The notes under the pieces are model-generated. The model was not told where the DNA came from, ran no database searches, and saw only the letters and a program-made list of their open reading frames with translations. From Chloracidobacterium validum (GTDB taxonomy: Bacteria > Acidobacteriota > Blastocatellia > Chloracidobacteriales > Chloracidobacteriaceae), in contig NZ_CP072649.1 of NCBI RefSeq assembly GCF_018304825.1, positions 806,001-870,000 of the forward strand: 64,000 nucleotides of DNA, given 5' to 3'. Numbering within the stretch: the first letter of the stretch is position 1; each line of letters begins with the position of its first letter. Below are positions 30,982 through 40,364 of this stretch, one piece after another. A program made the position numbers and the translations under genes.

Positions 30982-31926
30982 CTACTCAACCCAAACGCAC
31001 AGACTGGCCGCCGGAAACGGCTTTCCCTTGAGTCCACGCTGGACGAAAATCATTGTGGTGTAAACGCCTGGTTCGCGCTTGGGAAACGTTAGGTCAAATT
31101 TGAAGCGTCCACTGGAACCAAGGTCAATTTCACCCGTTGTACCATCTGTGTACTGTGACCCGTCACCAAGCTTGGGTTTGAGCAAGCGAAACTTTTCCGG
31201 CAAGGTGTAAGCTTTCGACTGCCACAGTTGGTCAAGTGTCATCGGGCGGGGCAACGGCTCGTGGTGCACCATGGCGCTGTAGAAAAGCATTTCCGCCGGG
31301 TTGACGACCTGGCCGACCACGGACAGACGGTCGCCTGGTCGGGCCCTTGTCGGAAGTGGTTCAACGTGGACGTAGCGACTCAGAAACTCCTGCGCCATGC
31401 GCAGCTCTTTCCCAACCACGGCGAAGCCTAACCCAAGGTGCGTGTGCTCCGGGTTGAGGATGGTGCGGCGATGTCCATCGTTGGGTGGTGTTTCATCGTG
31501 CATGGACTGATGCAGTTGGAGTAGTTCTGCTTTGATGCTGTCCAGTGTTGCGCGTGGCGACAGCCCGGACAGCATGGAAACATTTTCGGCCGAGTAGTCC
31601 GTTCCACCGCGTAACCCATAGCGCATGTAAGGTTTCCAGCCATCCCGATTCCAGTGACTCAGGTAGTTGTACTCCGCCATGTCGCGCGCATGGGCTTCAG
31701 CGACTTGGTTAGCCAACTCATCCAGTGCGACTGGCGGCGCGCCAACCCGCTCACGCTGAGCATTGATGACCGCCAGTAACTCATGGCGGAGAAAGTCAAC
31801 GTCCAGTGTCGCCTGGCCGGACTTCTGGACAAACGGCCGGGCCGCAACCGGACCAAGTCCCGCCGGGGCAACCAAGCTGGATAACCCCAGCCAGCCAATC
31901 AACGCACAAACGAGTATCCGGTGCAT
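30982..31926 (-). CDS. Secreted CAP/SCP domain protein
   Basis: A 314-residue exported protein with a signal peptide (about 1-29). A CAP domain (about 45-165) begins RHELLAVINAQRERVGAPPVALDELANQVAEAHARDM and has HWNRDGWKPYMR. The GHRRTILNPEHTHLGLGFA signature supplies one of the two canonical CAP histidines; the other is probably in SHW. The C-terminal 140 residues are beta-rich with no family I recognise. CAP proteins occur as secreted proteins of mostly unknown function. It is read toward the receptor gene, 299 bases away, and is divergent from the amidohydrolase. Confidence 0.88.
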   Translation of the reverse strand: MHRILVCALIGWLGLSSLVAPAGLGPVAARPFVQKSGQATLDVDFLRHELLAVINAQRERVGAPPVALDELANQVAEAHARDMAEYNYLSHWNRDGWKPYMRYGLRGGTDYSAENVSMLSGLSPRATLDSIKAELLQLHQSMHDETPPNDGHRRTILNPEHTHLGLGFAVVGKELRMAQEFLSRYVHVEPLPTRARPGDRLSVVGQVVNPAEMLFYSAMVHHEPLPRPMTLDQLWQSKAYTLPEKFRLLKPKLGDGSQYTDGTTGEIDLGSSGRFKFDLTFPKREPGVYTTMIFVQRGLKGKPFPAASLCVWVE

Positions 31927-32078
31927 ATTAGGTCGCCTTTCGCCACAGTTTCACGACGTGCGCACACCACAAGTAAAAAACCATCGCCTCAAGCTTTCCG
32001 GCAAAGCATGATTTTCAAGCGCCTTCGTCAAGATTACCATTGTGTTATTGCTCTGTGGAATTTCATGATCTAAGACCC

Positions 32079-33335
32079 ATGCCAGACGCGGCAACCGTTT
32101 CATCAGCTCACCATCGTCTTTTTGACTCGTCCACGAACCGCGACCGGGTTGTGGGCGAACTTGTGACCAAGCTTCAGGCGCGACTGCTTGCCACCCGTCG
32201 CGACCTACACCAACACCCGGAGCTATCCAACCGCGAAGTTCGCACGGCACGGTTTCTAATACACCGGTTGCAGGAGCTCGGCGGATTTGACATTCGCACC
32301 AATGTAGCGCACCACGGGATTGTCGCGACCCTGACCGGCCAGCGGCCTGGCAAGGTGGTCGGTATCCGGGCCGACATGGATGCCCTACCCATTGATGAAC
32401 CAGCCGGACTGCCGTTTGCTTCAACTGTGCCAGGCGTGATGCACGCCTGTGGACACGACGTGCACATGACAGTTGCCCTTGGGACGGCCGAAGTGCTGGC
32501 GCAGCTGCGCCAGCACTTCGCCGGCACAGTGCGCTTCTTCTTCCAGCCGGCCGAAGAAGGCCCGCCGCCCGGCGAAGAAGGCGGAGCAAAGCTCATGATT
32601 GCGGAAGGCGTCCTGGCAACCTTACGCCCTGATGCCATGTTTGCGCTGCACTGTTACCCGCCCCTTGCAGCCGGACAACTCGGCTACAACGAAGGCGTCA
32701 TGATGTCGAGTTGTGATCGCTTTACCATTGCCATCCGGGGCAAGATGGCGCATGGGGCTTATCCACACCGGGGCGTGGACGCCATCGTGGTCGCCTCGAC
32801 GGTCGTGATGTTGCTGCAAACCATTCGCAGCCGGATGATTGATGCCCAGCAGCCGATGGTCTTGACCGTCGGGAAAATGAAGGGCGGCCGGCGCTACAAC
32901 ATCGTGGCGGACGAGGTCGTGCTGGAAGGCACGGTGCGGGCCTTTGACGAAACGGTACGAGCCGAAACCGAGCATCTTATTCACCAGATCGTCTCGAATG
33001 CCGTTGCCGGCAGCGGAGCGGCCTGCGACATTCGCTACGAACGCCTTGTCCCGCCGCTGGTCAACAACCAGGCACTGGTGGAGCGCATGTTACCAACCCT
33101 CCGGCGCGTGGTTGGCGATGAACAGGTTATCCATCACGCGCCGCGCATGGGGGCGGAGGACTTTGCCTACTTTGCCCGCGAAGTGCCGGCCATGTTTTTC
33201 TCACTTGGGGTTTCAAACCAAGCTGCCGGTGTTGGCGGCGACATCCACACGCCCCAGTTCGCTGTGGATGAAGCCTGTATTGCCACCGGCGTCCGAGCCA
33301 TGACGGCACTGGCGCTTGATTTTTTGGCAACCTAA
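32079..33335 (+). CDS. M20 family amidohydrolase (N-acyl-amino-acid/hippurate hydrolase type)
   Basis: A 418-residue metal-dependent amidohydrolase. RRDLHQHPELSNREVRT is the family opening. Metal ligands are in GIRADMDALPI, HACGHDVHMT and the EEG region FQPAEEGPPPGEEGGAK. The dimerisation lid contains AHGAYPHRGVDAI, and HHAPRMGAEDFAYF gives the late Glu-Asp. The likely reaction is deacylation of an N-acyl amino acid such as hippurate; substrate unproven. The ATG at 32079 is chosen over a TTG at 32040. It is divergent from the CAP gene. Confidence 0.92.
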   Translation: MPDAATVSSAHHRLFDSSTNRDRVVGELVTKLQARLLATRRDLHQHPELSNREVRTARFLIHRLQELGGFDIRTNVAHHGIVATLTGQRPGKVVGIRADMDALPIDEPAGLPFASTVPGVMHACGHDVHMTVALGTAEVLAQLRQHFAGTVRFFFQPAEEGPPPGEEGGAKLMIAEGVLATLRPDAMFALHCYPPLAAGQLGYNEGVMMSSCDRFTIAIRGKMAHGAYPHRGVDAIVVASTVVMLLQTIRSRMIDAQQPMVLTVGKMKGGRRYNIVADEVVLEGTVRAFDETVRAETEHLIHQIVSNAVAGSGAACDIRYERLVPPLVNNQALVERMLPTLRRVVGDEQVIHHAPRMGAEDFAYFAREVPAMFFSLGVSNQAAGVGGDIHTPQFAVDEACIATGVRAMTALALDFLAT

Positions 33336-33431
33336 CCCAAGCCGTATGTCGGCAGTGGCCGGAATGCCGACCGCCGCGCCCCGACCTGGATTCGGCACCC
33401 GACAACGGGCGGCAACCACGAGGTGACAGCC

Positions 33432-33767
33432 ATGAACATGCAGTTTTGGGAAGCTACCTTTCCAAAAGCCGAAGCCCTGGCCGTAGCCGGACTTGAGCCT
33501 TATGCCTTTACGTTGCTGTCACGGTGGAAGCAGGCCCTACAGGACGGGTTTGCGTTACCGTTTCTGGACAAAAAAACGATGCCGGCCCGCGAGGCACTCG
33601 AAGAACGTGGATTCCTGATCATCGGTTCCGTCGGGTCACTCGTCGTCGGCATGAATCACCTGGTCATCGTCGCCGTCGGCAGCGTCGAGCGTTCTGATAC
33701 GTACTGGAGCGTCAACGTCACGCCGCTTTTCCCGGAAGAATTCCACCCACCCGCCTATCCGCAATAG
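33432..33767 (+). CDS. Small protein of unknown function
   Basis: I do not recognise this 111-residue protein. It begins MNMQFWEATFPKAEALAVAGLEPYAF and has a regular alpha-then-beta look with a hydrophobic strand SLVVGMNHLVIVAVGSVE. The ATG at 33432 has AGGTGA about seven bases upstream, and codon use matches the genome. It follows the amidohydrolase gene by 96 bases and may share its transcript. Confidence 0.6.
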   Translation: MNMQFWEATFPKAEALAVAGLEPYAFTLLSRWKQALQDGFALPFLDKKTMPAREALEERGFLIIGSVGSLVVGMNHLVIVAVGSVERSDTYWSVNVTPLFPEEFHPPAYPQ

Positions 33768-33952
33768 TGCACCAAGGGGCGACATGACACCGGCTGAACA
33801 CGTACGCCGTCGCCGGAAAGCCCCACCGCCAGAGCAATGTGTCATAGCCAGCCAACCGCGGGTTGTAGCCTGGCGCACATGGCTATCATGGTATGGTTTC
33901 AGTGTCCCCACGAAAGCGGACGTTGGCATAGCTTGCCTGGGAGAACACACGC

Positions 33953-34147
33953 ATGTACTGGCTCATCAGTTTCCTGCTCTTGCTATACCTTGGCGTTGGT
34001 ATCTACACGCTCGTACAAGCGCTCAAAATGCGAGCAACCCCGGCCGCAGCCGTGCTTGCCGGACTGGCCTGGCCGTTATTTTGGCTGGTTGGGAAGCAAG
34101 AAAAAGAGCGGCGACTTGGTAGTGGGCGGGGGGGCTACCTTCCCTAA
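33953..34147 (+). CDS. Small single-span membrane protein
   Basis: A 64-residue hydrophobic protein: one segment at about 2-24 (WLISFLLLLYLGVGIYTLV) and a second, weaker one at about 30-47 (AAAVLAGLAWPLFWLVG), ending in a basic tail (KQEKERR). GGGAGAA precedes the ATG by about nine bases. The family is not recognised, and the short length makes the call tentative. Confidence 0.55.
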   Translation: MYWLISFLLLLYLGVGIYTLVQALKMRATPAAAVLAGLAWPLFWLVGKQEKERRLGSGRGGYLP

Positions 34148-34291
34148 CCCTAATCCCGCTGCGTCATCCACTGCGGCGTCGCGGCCGGCGCTGGTTGGCC
34201 GCTGGACGGGAAACACATTCACGCTTTGGTCCTCATCGTGTATGCTTCCCACAACCTACTTACCCTCCTTGCGTTTACGGAGACGTCTCAC

Positions 34292-34579
34292 ATGAGTTCA
34301 ATCGAAGGCAATTTCTCAAATCTCCCACTGTCGGAAAAAATCTTTCATCTTCACCAAATTGGTGTTGAAACGACGCTTTCCGTACTCAAATTCATTCCCG
34401 GTTTGCCGTTCAAGGGAATTGACGCCATCGGCGAGCTGACGGCGCTGCCCGTTTCCGCCATGCGCGGCATCATGGCCGGGCTATCAGGAACACCGGCCAG
34501 CACGGAGTCCCCCGCGCCATCTGCTAAGAGCAGCACGAGCGAAGAGCCGAAGCGAATCGTTCTCACGACAAAATCGTAA
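34292..34579 (+). CDS. Small protein of unknown function
   Basis: A 95-residue protein starting MSSIEGNFSNLPLSEKIFHLHQ, with a helical N-terminal two thirds (ETTLSVLKFIPGLPFKGIDAIG) and a Ser/Pro/Thr-rich tail. The ATG at 34292 has GGAGA about nine bases upstream; the open frame extends to 34226 but with poor context. I do not recognise a family. Confidence 0.55.
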   Translation: MSSIEGNFSNLPLSEKIFHLHQIGVETTLSVLKFIPGLPFKGIDAIGELTALPVSAMRGIMAGLSGTPASTESPAPSAKSSTSEEPKRIVLTTKS

Positions 34580-34931
34580 GCCACGGCGCCGTGCCACCGA
34601 GAAAGGCGCTTGGCGTGCGCCCGAACGGTTGCCTTTGACCTGTCATCAGGTAGTTGGTATCGGCGGTCGGCGCATCCAACGCCCGGCTGTCCAAGGCCAC
34701 TCAAGTGGGAAGCGTCCATCGTGAAGCTTGGGGGGCGGTGTCCCTTTTTTTCAGGTATGCTCTCGTAGCCCCTGGGCTTCAACCCTGTGGTGAGTGGGCT
34801 TTGTTGTCTGACCGGGTGCTTGGTATCGGGTGTCTTCGGGAAGGCACGTTGACACCGTTTGCTTTAATTCAGTAAACAAACGTTAGGTTGAAAAACCACT
34901 TTAAAACCCAGTAGGTGAGGCGTAGTAGGTC
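34580..34931 (+). other. 352-base region upstream of the Fe-S carrier gene
   Basis: No protein gene, tRNA or SRP-type RNA is recognised. The last 80 bases are AT-rich and probably hold the promoter of the following gene. The upper part is GC-rich with no clear long hairpin. Confidence 0.35.
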
Positions 34932-35267
34932 ATGATCGTTCTGACATCCAAAGCAGTCGAAGAGGTCAAGAAGTTTATGGCGGCTGAAAGTATTGGCGCG
35001 GAAGGCGGGCTACGTGTTCGGGTCATGCCGGGCGGCTGCTCAGGTTTTCAGTATGGACTCGATGTTGAAGATGCGCCCCGCGAGGACGACGAAATCATTC
35101 TTCGCGATGAAAACGGCGGGATTCGCGTTTTCGTCGATCCATTCAGCGGTCAATACCTTGAAGGTGTGGAAATCGACTATGTGTCCAGCGTGATGGGTTC
35201 AGGCTTTACGTTCAAAAACCCGACCGCAACCGGCTCCTGCGGCTGCGGCACGTCATTCACCGTTTGA
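34932..35267 (+). CDS. A-type iron-sulfur cluster carrier (ErpA/IscA family)
   Basis: Delivers Fe-S clusters to apoproteins. The 111-residue sequence has the three conserved cysteines: one in PGGCSGFQYGLD (near 36) and two in SCGCGTSFTV at the C-terminus. The family core VFVDPFSGQYLEGVEIDYV is intact. It could be ErpA, IscA or SufA; the genes around it give no help because no isc or suf genes are near. Monocistronic, ending in a bidirectional terminator. Confidence 0.93.
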   Translation: MIVLTSKAVEEVKKFMAAESIGAEGGLRVRVMPGGCSGFQYGLDVEDAPREDDEIILRDENGGIRVFVDPFSGQYLEGVEIDYVSSVMGSGFTFKNPTATGSCGCGTSFTV

Positions 35268-35415
35268 CCTTCGCCTTGATCTTCATGGTTGGACATAGTC
35301 CTAGTCAGACGGCGCGCCGTCCAAGCTGGAGACCGTTACAGTTCCCTCGCTGAATGCTTCGGCGAACGCCGGTTTCCAGGCCCGGCGGCAGGCATATCCA
35401 CCAAAAAACTCCACC

Positions 35416-35457
35416 GAAGAAAAAACACCGGAAGATTCCTTCCGGTGTTTTTTCTTC
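35416..35457. terminator. Bidirectional terminator, perfect 19-bp inverted repeat
   Basis: GAAGAAAAAACACCGGAAG and its complement surround an ATTC loop. The GC core is flanked by A6 and T6, so it works on both strands. It sits between the Fe-S carrier gene and the convergent TerB-like gene. Confidence 0.92.
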
Positions 35458-35496
35458 AAACCCGCGTTTACTGCCCTGAAACCAAACAGGCCGCAG

Positions 35497-35991
35497 CTAC
35501 AGCTTCGAGATGATTTCAGCGCCACGCCGCTCAACGGCAATGCTATCGAGCGTCCACTGGATGAAATCGCGGGCGGCGTCTGTATTGAGACCGAACAGAC
35601 TGGCCACTTCGACGAGCTTCAATCGCTCCACATCAGCCAAATGCCCATCAGATAACGCCACCTCGACACAAGTTTGATACAGGGCGCGTCGCAAGAGCGG
35701 ATCGGTCACGGGTTGAATCACCTTCTCTATTGGGGAGGGTCCGGCAAGCTCCGCCTCGATGGCGGACCTAACGTCTTCGTCAAGAATTGAAAGCCCAGTT
35801 TGACGAACCAACCCATAGAGCATCGCCTTCTCAGACTCAGTTACCTTGCCATCGGCAGCCACGATATTGGCGACCCCACGGACAAAGGCCAGCAGTTGCG
35901 GGCGAGGAAAGCCTGAAAACGGGAGGTCGTCGGTTGGCGCGTCAGGCAGCGGTGCATCGAGCACATTAGCTTCGCTCACGTTGTCTTCCAT
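35497..35991 (-). CDS. TerB-like (tellurite-resistance fold) protein
   Basis: A 164-residue acidic, mostly helical protein. The repeated pattern VAADGKVTESEKAMLYGLV and EVALSDGHLADVERLKLVEVASLFGL resembles the metal-binding TerB domain. The function is probably linked to the kinase gene upstream. The open frame reaches 36141, where ATG overlaps the kinase stop (ATGA), so a 214-residue form translated by coupling is possible. I prefer the ATG at 35991 because the extra N-terminus has an unprotein-like composition, but this is undecided. Confidence 0.75.
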   Translation of the reverse strand: MEDNVSEANVLDAPLPDAPTDDLPFSGFPRPQLLAFVRGVANIVAADGKVTESEKAMLYGLVRQTGLSILDEDVRSAIEAELAGPSPIEKVIQPVTDPLLRRALYQTCVEVALSDGHLADVERLKLVEVASLFGLNTDAARDFIQWTLDSIAVERRGAEIISKL

Positions 35992-36137
35992 GACGTGGAA
36001 AGTCCCCTTAGATGTATTAAAAGTGCGGTGTTCGGAGCACCCAGGCAAGTCCGTTACACGATACTTGGCCAATACCCGTGAAACAAGCTGTTTTGTACCC
36101 AGCATCGCCCACTTCGGGAGGCAGACGCCGAGACGCC

Positions 36138-37991
36138 TCATGGGTTGAGGCGGTCGCGCAAAGCGGCTTCTGCCTGACGGGTGTCACGCCAAGCCTGTTC
36201 CAGCAACATCTGATCGCGCGCAAGGTCTTCCCGCTCCGACTCAGCAAATCGTTCACGGGGCTGAGACATGTCAAAGTCGGTCCGTGCAAAAGCATTGCCT
36301 AGGTTTCGCACCGACACGCCGTAGTTGTGCAAGGCATCTCGCAGCTGGCGATAGCGGTCGGCAAGGACTCGGTGCTCGGTCGCACAGGGTTCAGGCGCAG
36401 TCAGGGCTGACCAAGTCGTGGTCATTTGGGCAACTTGGTTCTCGGCAACTTCCACGGCACGGCGGCGGCTTTCGATGGTCACCGGGTTGAGCTGCACGGC
36501 ATTGCGCAGGTCTCGCAATAAGGGATCACCACCGCTGTCTGGCACAATTTCACGCATCGCTTGCCGGACTTGGCTTGTCGTTTGGTCAAAACGTTCCCGG
36601 TAAGCCGAGGAGACCACTGGCTTCCCACCGGTCTGGCTTGTGTCATCGCGGCGGTCAGAGGCGGTGTGCGCGCCATTTGCAGCGTCTGGCGTTGCCGCAG
36701 CACGGAAGGCCGCCCAATACACCCCCCCGCCAATCATTGCCACTGCCACCAGTACCAATAGAGCCCCGGCCCAAACGGGGATGCCCAGCCGTGGGGATGA
36801 AGCAGTCGCCGGGACATCCCCCGGTTGCCGGTTGAATACCTGGGACGCCGTTTCTGGTTGGGAGCGCTGACCGAGCGGCGGACGTCCCACTTCACCGGAT
36901 GGCGAGCCGGGCGGCGGCAACGTCGCCGGCAGCTCAGTTGGACGCTTCAGCGAGACTTGAGCTGCTGTGATATTCCCCGTCAACTCAGGCGGCAGCGGCG
37001 ACGCCGTTGCGGGGTTCGCCGGTGGGAGCGTGCCAGACGCGGACTCGAGGACACTGGCGATGAGATCGGTTCCGCTTCCCAAGAGCGGCAGGCTGCTCTC
37101 TCCAACCACTGTCCCCCGGCAGGCCGCTCGAAAGCCCGCTAGAAAGTCAAGTGCCGTGGCCGGCCGCCCCGACGGTTGTTTGGCCAAGGCGCCCAGGACA
37201 AAGGCTTCGATTGACTCGGCTAACTCCGGCGCATGAGTGCGCAGGGGGGGCGGGGGCGCGGTGAGGTGCAGTGAGACAATTTCGCCAATCGTCTTGCCTT
37301 GGAAGGGCAACACGCCGGCCAGCATGCGGTACAGAATGACAGCCAAGCTGTAGAGGTCCGCGCGCGCGTCAATGTCACCGCCATGGACAAACTGCTCTGG
37401 CGAGGCGTAGAGGGGTGTCCCAATTGCCTGGCTAACCTTGCCAACCCCTTCATCAAGCGACTTGGCAATCCCAAAGTCGAGAATTTTGACCTGTTCCGTC
37501 ACCTGCCCGGCGCCGATCAGGGCAATGTTGGCCGGCTTGAGGTCGCGGTGAACCAGTCCAGACTGGTGGGCGTAGTGGAGGGCGTCGCAGATTTGTCCCA
37601 GCAAGCTATCAATCCGGTTGAGCGGAAAACGCTTACTTCGCTGGAGTTCATCTTCAAGGGTGGGACACTCCAGCAACTCCATGGCCATGAAGGGCGTGCC
37701 GTCGGGCAGCGTGTCGGCGTCGGTCACGGAAATGATGTTGGGATGGGTCAGTCCACCGGAGATTTTGGCCTCGCGGTGAAAGGCCTCGGCAATCGTCGCG
37801 TCTGAGGCCGCCACATCGGGCTTGAGCACCTTGAGCGCCAACTTGCGGTTGATGCCGGTGTGGTGCGCCAAGTACACGACGCCCATGCCGCCAATGCCAA
37901 GCACGGCGTCCAAGCGATACTTGCCACTAATGACAGTTCCGACCAAATGATACGGGTCAGGCAGGTTCTGACGGCGTGGGTTGGACATCAT
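36138..37991 (-). CDS. Membrane-anchored Ser/Thr protein kinase (PknB type)
   Basis: A 617-residue Hanks-type kinase. The catalytic domain (about 20-285) has the glycine loop LGIGGMGVVYLA, Lys in LALKVLKPD, HRDLKPANIAL, DFGIAKS and the APE-like YASPEQF. A Pro/Ser-rich juxtamembrane linker follows. One membrane span (VWAGALLVLVAVAMIGGGVYW) lies at about 425-447, and a helical extracytoplasmic C-terminal domain of about 160 residues is of unknown fold. Start at MMSNP, 37991 or 37988. The stop overlaps the long form of the TerB-like gene. Confidence 0.93.
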   Translation of the reverse strand: MMSNPRRQNLPDPYHLVGTVISGKYRLDAVLGIGGMGVVYLAHHTGINRKLALKVLKPDVAASDATIAEAFHREAKISGGLTHPNIISVTDADTLPDGTPFMAMELLECPTLEDELQRSKRFPLNRIDSLLGQICDALHYAHQSGLVHRDLKPANIALIGAGQVTEQVKILDFGIAKSLDEGVGKVSQAIGTPLYASPEQFVHGGDIDARADLYSLAVILYRMLAGVLPFQGKTIGEIVSLHLTAPPPPLRTHAPELAESIEAFVLGALAKQPSGRPATALDFLAGFRAACRGTVVGESSLPLLGSGTDLIASVLESASGTLPPANPATASPLPPELTGNITAAQVSLKRPTELPATLPPPGSPSGEVGRPPLGQRSQPETASQVFNRQPGDVPATASSPRLGIPVWAGALLVLVAVAMIGGGVYWAAFRAAATPDAANGAHTASDRRDDTSQTGGKPVVSSAYRERFDQTTSQVRQAMREIVPDSGGDPLLRDLRNAVQLNPVTIESRRRAVEVAENQVAQMTTTWSALTAPEPCATEHRVLADRYRQLRDALHNYGVSVRNLGNAFARTDFDMSQPRERFAESEREDLARDQMLLEQAWRDTRQAEAALRDRLNP

Positions 37992-38054
37992 TCCCTCGCA
38001 AGCGTGCCTGGCGGGTAGGCGTCAGAACCCATCGGCCGCCCGCCGCGGAGAAAC

Positions 38055-39422
38055 TCACAATGGAAAGCGGAAAATCTTGGTGGCTTTGGCGTCCGTGAAC
38101 TGGATTTCCCGAATACCGGTGCTCCTCAAAAGTGGCAAGTTACCGCCTTCACTGACGGATAAGGCGCGATACAACTGCTCAGCACTCGTTTGGTCAACTA
38201 GGTCGTGCGAGATGCGCAGCACGCTTTGGTCGTCGCCGACCAGTTCGATGCGCGCGCCAGCCCGGCCGAGTTGTTCGCTCATAACCTTTACCATTGAGAG
38301 CCGGATGCGCTCTAGTGAGACAGTCCGCGGAATATCGTTTCGCCAGCGGGGACCAAGCTCTCTGACACGCGCGCTGTCCCGCGCCGTCAGCATCTCCGTT
38401 TTGTGCTTGTAGTCGTAATCAATATCAACGTCGGCAATCCCGCGGGCAACAATCTGCAAATTGAGAAGCGCCCCATCGGGCAGGAAAGCATAGACCAAGA
38501 GCCGTCCATCTCGGTCGCGGTGGTCGCGGTAGGCATTGGCTGGGTCGTACTCGAAACGCAGGCGTTTGCCCTGCACCAGCTTGACGACTTCGATGCGCGC
38601 TGGTTCACCAGTTTTTCCAGTGCTGTTCTGAACACCAATCAGCGCCACTTGACCGAGCGTCGGCACATCCAGCACGGCGCAACTTTCGACCCGAACGTTG
38701 CCATACGTCGCTTTGGCGTCCAGAACTGGCGCCGATAGCGTTCCCTCGCGCGATGGAACATTCTCCACCCTTGGGCTTGACACCGAATCCACGGGACGCC
38801 CGCTCGCTGCGCTGTCAGGTTCGTCGAGGTCATCAGGTGGGGTAAAGGCCGGCTCCTCGTAGGGGCGACCTTCCCGCTTGGCAATTGCTTCCGGTGATTC
38901 AGTCGCCTGCGCCCAGACACCTATCTTCGCCATGCGGGCTTGGTACTCAGCTGCCAGGAGGAGGTTTTTTGTCCGCACGTCAATGAAGTGCTGGCTGAAG
39001 AAGAACGCATCCCCATCACGGATGACCTCCGCATTGAGCAGCTTCCGGGACGGTAGCAGGTAAATATACGACAGTTGTCGTCCGTACTTGTCACGATGCT
39101 TGATGTCCTGATTCTGATTTTCGAGCCAGACTTCGACTGTCTTCCCCAAAACAAGCTGCCGCACACGCTCGCGGGCCTGGTCGGCCGCCGGACCGGAGGA
39201 CGGCGCTAGGATGCCTATCAAGCGCACAATCGTACCGTCCTGCAAAACAACGGTGTCACCCGTCAAAGCGCGCTTGATCGTGGTGACCTTGGTCGAGGCG
39301 TTCGTCGTCACCTGAGCGGCAACTGGCGCTGGCAAGATCCACCCCAGCGCCAGCCCGACCACGGCCCCAAAGACTTGAATCGCTGACTTGGTTTGGCTTG
39401 AGACCCAAAACTTCGACATCAT
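38055..39422 (-). CDS. Exported protein with two nuclease-like (SNase) domains
   Basis: A 455-residue protein with a signal peptide (about 1-34, ending PVAAQ). A staphylococcal-nuclease-like domain (about 45-172) has RALTGDTVVLQDGTIVRLIGI, HRDKYGRQLSYIYL and the NAEVIRDG region. A linker follows (about 175-250). A second, more diverged SNase-like domain (about 250-350) has RDHRDRDGRLLVYAFLPDG and VARGIADVDIDYDY. The C-terminal 100 residues are of unknown fold. Some of the catalytic Arg/Glu pattern is recognisable in the first copy only, so activity is possible but unproven. Confidence 0.82.
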   Translation of the reverse strand: MMSKFWVSSQTKSAIQVFGAVVGLALGWILPAPVAAQVTTNASTKVTTIKRALTGDTVVLQDGTIVRLIGILAPSSGPAADQARERVRQLVLGKTVEVWLENQNQDIKHRDKYGRQLSYIYLLPSRKLLNAEVIRDGDAFFFSQHFIDVRTKNLLLAAEYQARMAKIGVWAQATESPEAIAKREGRPYEEPAFTPPDDLDEPDSAASGRPVDSVSSPRVENVPSREGTLSAPVLDAKATYGNVRVESCAVLDVPTLGQVALIGVQNSTGKTGEPARIEVVKLVQGKRLRFEYDPANAYRDHRDRDGRLLVYAFLPDGALLNLQIVARGIADVDIDYDYKHKTEMLTARDSARVRELGPRWRNDIPRTVSLERIRLSMVKVMSEQLGRAGARIELVGDDQSVLRISHDLVDQTSAEQLYRALSVSEGGNLPLLRSTGIREIQFTDAKATKIFRFPL

Positions 39423-39509
39423 GCAAGACCTCACGTGAGAAAACGGGATACCACCACCGCCACGCCGCGACCTCGAAACGGCGCAAGACAAGAGATGGGT
39501 CAGGGGCGA

Positions 39510-40262
39510 TTATCGCGGGCCATAGGCATGAAAGAGCCGTGGCACATACAGGTCAAGCATCCGCCGCCACCAGGGCCAATCATGGTTGACATCATGTCCC
39601 CAGAGATCGAGCGAATGCGGAATGCCGCGACTGTAAAGGACACGCGACAGGTCGCGCGACCGCTCCGGAGCTTCATAAGCGCCCTGCCCCGAAATGATGT
39701 GAATATCGGTTTGATGGCGCAGGAGTGGAAGGAAGTAATCGTCGTTCAGGTGTTGCAAGTACTCAATTGGGTTATTGAAGTACACGTCATCGTTGTGGAA
39801 TCCATCACACCAGGGGCGAATGTCATACGATCCCGACATGGCAATGAGGGTGTCAAAGCTGCCAGGGTTACGAAACACGGAGTTCGCGGCATGGTAAGCG
39901 CCAAAACTGGCACCCGTCGCCGCAATCTTGATCGGCGAGCCACCGCAGTCGCTCCGAATAAAGGGGCACACCTCGTGCGAGATGTAGTTACTGTAGGCCA
40001 TCTGCCGAGCCGCCCGTTGGGCTGGATGGAGATGCTCGTTCATCCAGCTTTCACGGTTGATACTGTTGATGGAGTAGATTTTGACAATGCCGGCATCGAG
40101 GTACGGACGGAGCACGTCAACGACTAAGAAACGCTCGTACTCCTCAAAATCGGCCGCGGCCGTCGGGAACATCAGCAGCGGCTTGCCATAGTGGCCATAA
40201 ACGGCAATGGGCATCTCTACGCCGAGATGTGGGCTAAACCAACGGTGAACTTGTTTGCGCAC
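39510..40262 (-). CDS. Putative esterase (EstA/Esterase D-like)
   Basis: A 250-residue protein of the putative esterase family. The N-terminal MPIAVYGHYGKPLLMFPTAAADFEEYER fits the oxyanion-hole strand. The nucleophile is in AATGASFGAYHAANS (GASFG), and the probable histidine is in WGHDVNHDWPWWRR near the end. This small family is annotated as esterase, but characterised substrates are few. It stands alone between the nuclease-like gene and the response regulator. Confidence 0.82.
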   Translation of the reverse strand: MRKQVHRWFSPHLGVEMPIAVYGHYGKPLLMFPTAAADFEEYERFLVVDVLRPYLDAGIVKIYSINSINRESWMNEHLHPAQRAARQMAYSNYISHEVCPFIRSDCGGSPIKIAATGASFGAYHAANSVFRNPGSFDTLIAMSGSYDIRPWCDGFHNDDVYFNNPIEYLQHLNDDYFLPLLRHQTDIHIISGQGAYEAPERSRDLSRVLYSRGIPHSLDLWGHDVNHDWPWWRRMLDLYVPRLFHAYGPR

Positions 40263-40364
40263 AGGGGTACATATCTCCAGAGGAAAATCGTGATATGAAC
40301 TTGACTTGCGCGCGACGATAGCATGGATTCTGATACCGTGCGCAGCCTGTTTTTAGCCTCAGGC

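Noticed and set aside
34580-34931. Possible small RNA gene in the longest gene-free gap
   Set aside because: No tRNA, SRP, 6S or other RNA signature could be matched by eye; only an AT-rich promoter-like end is seen.
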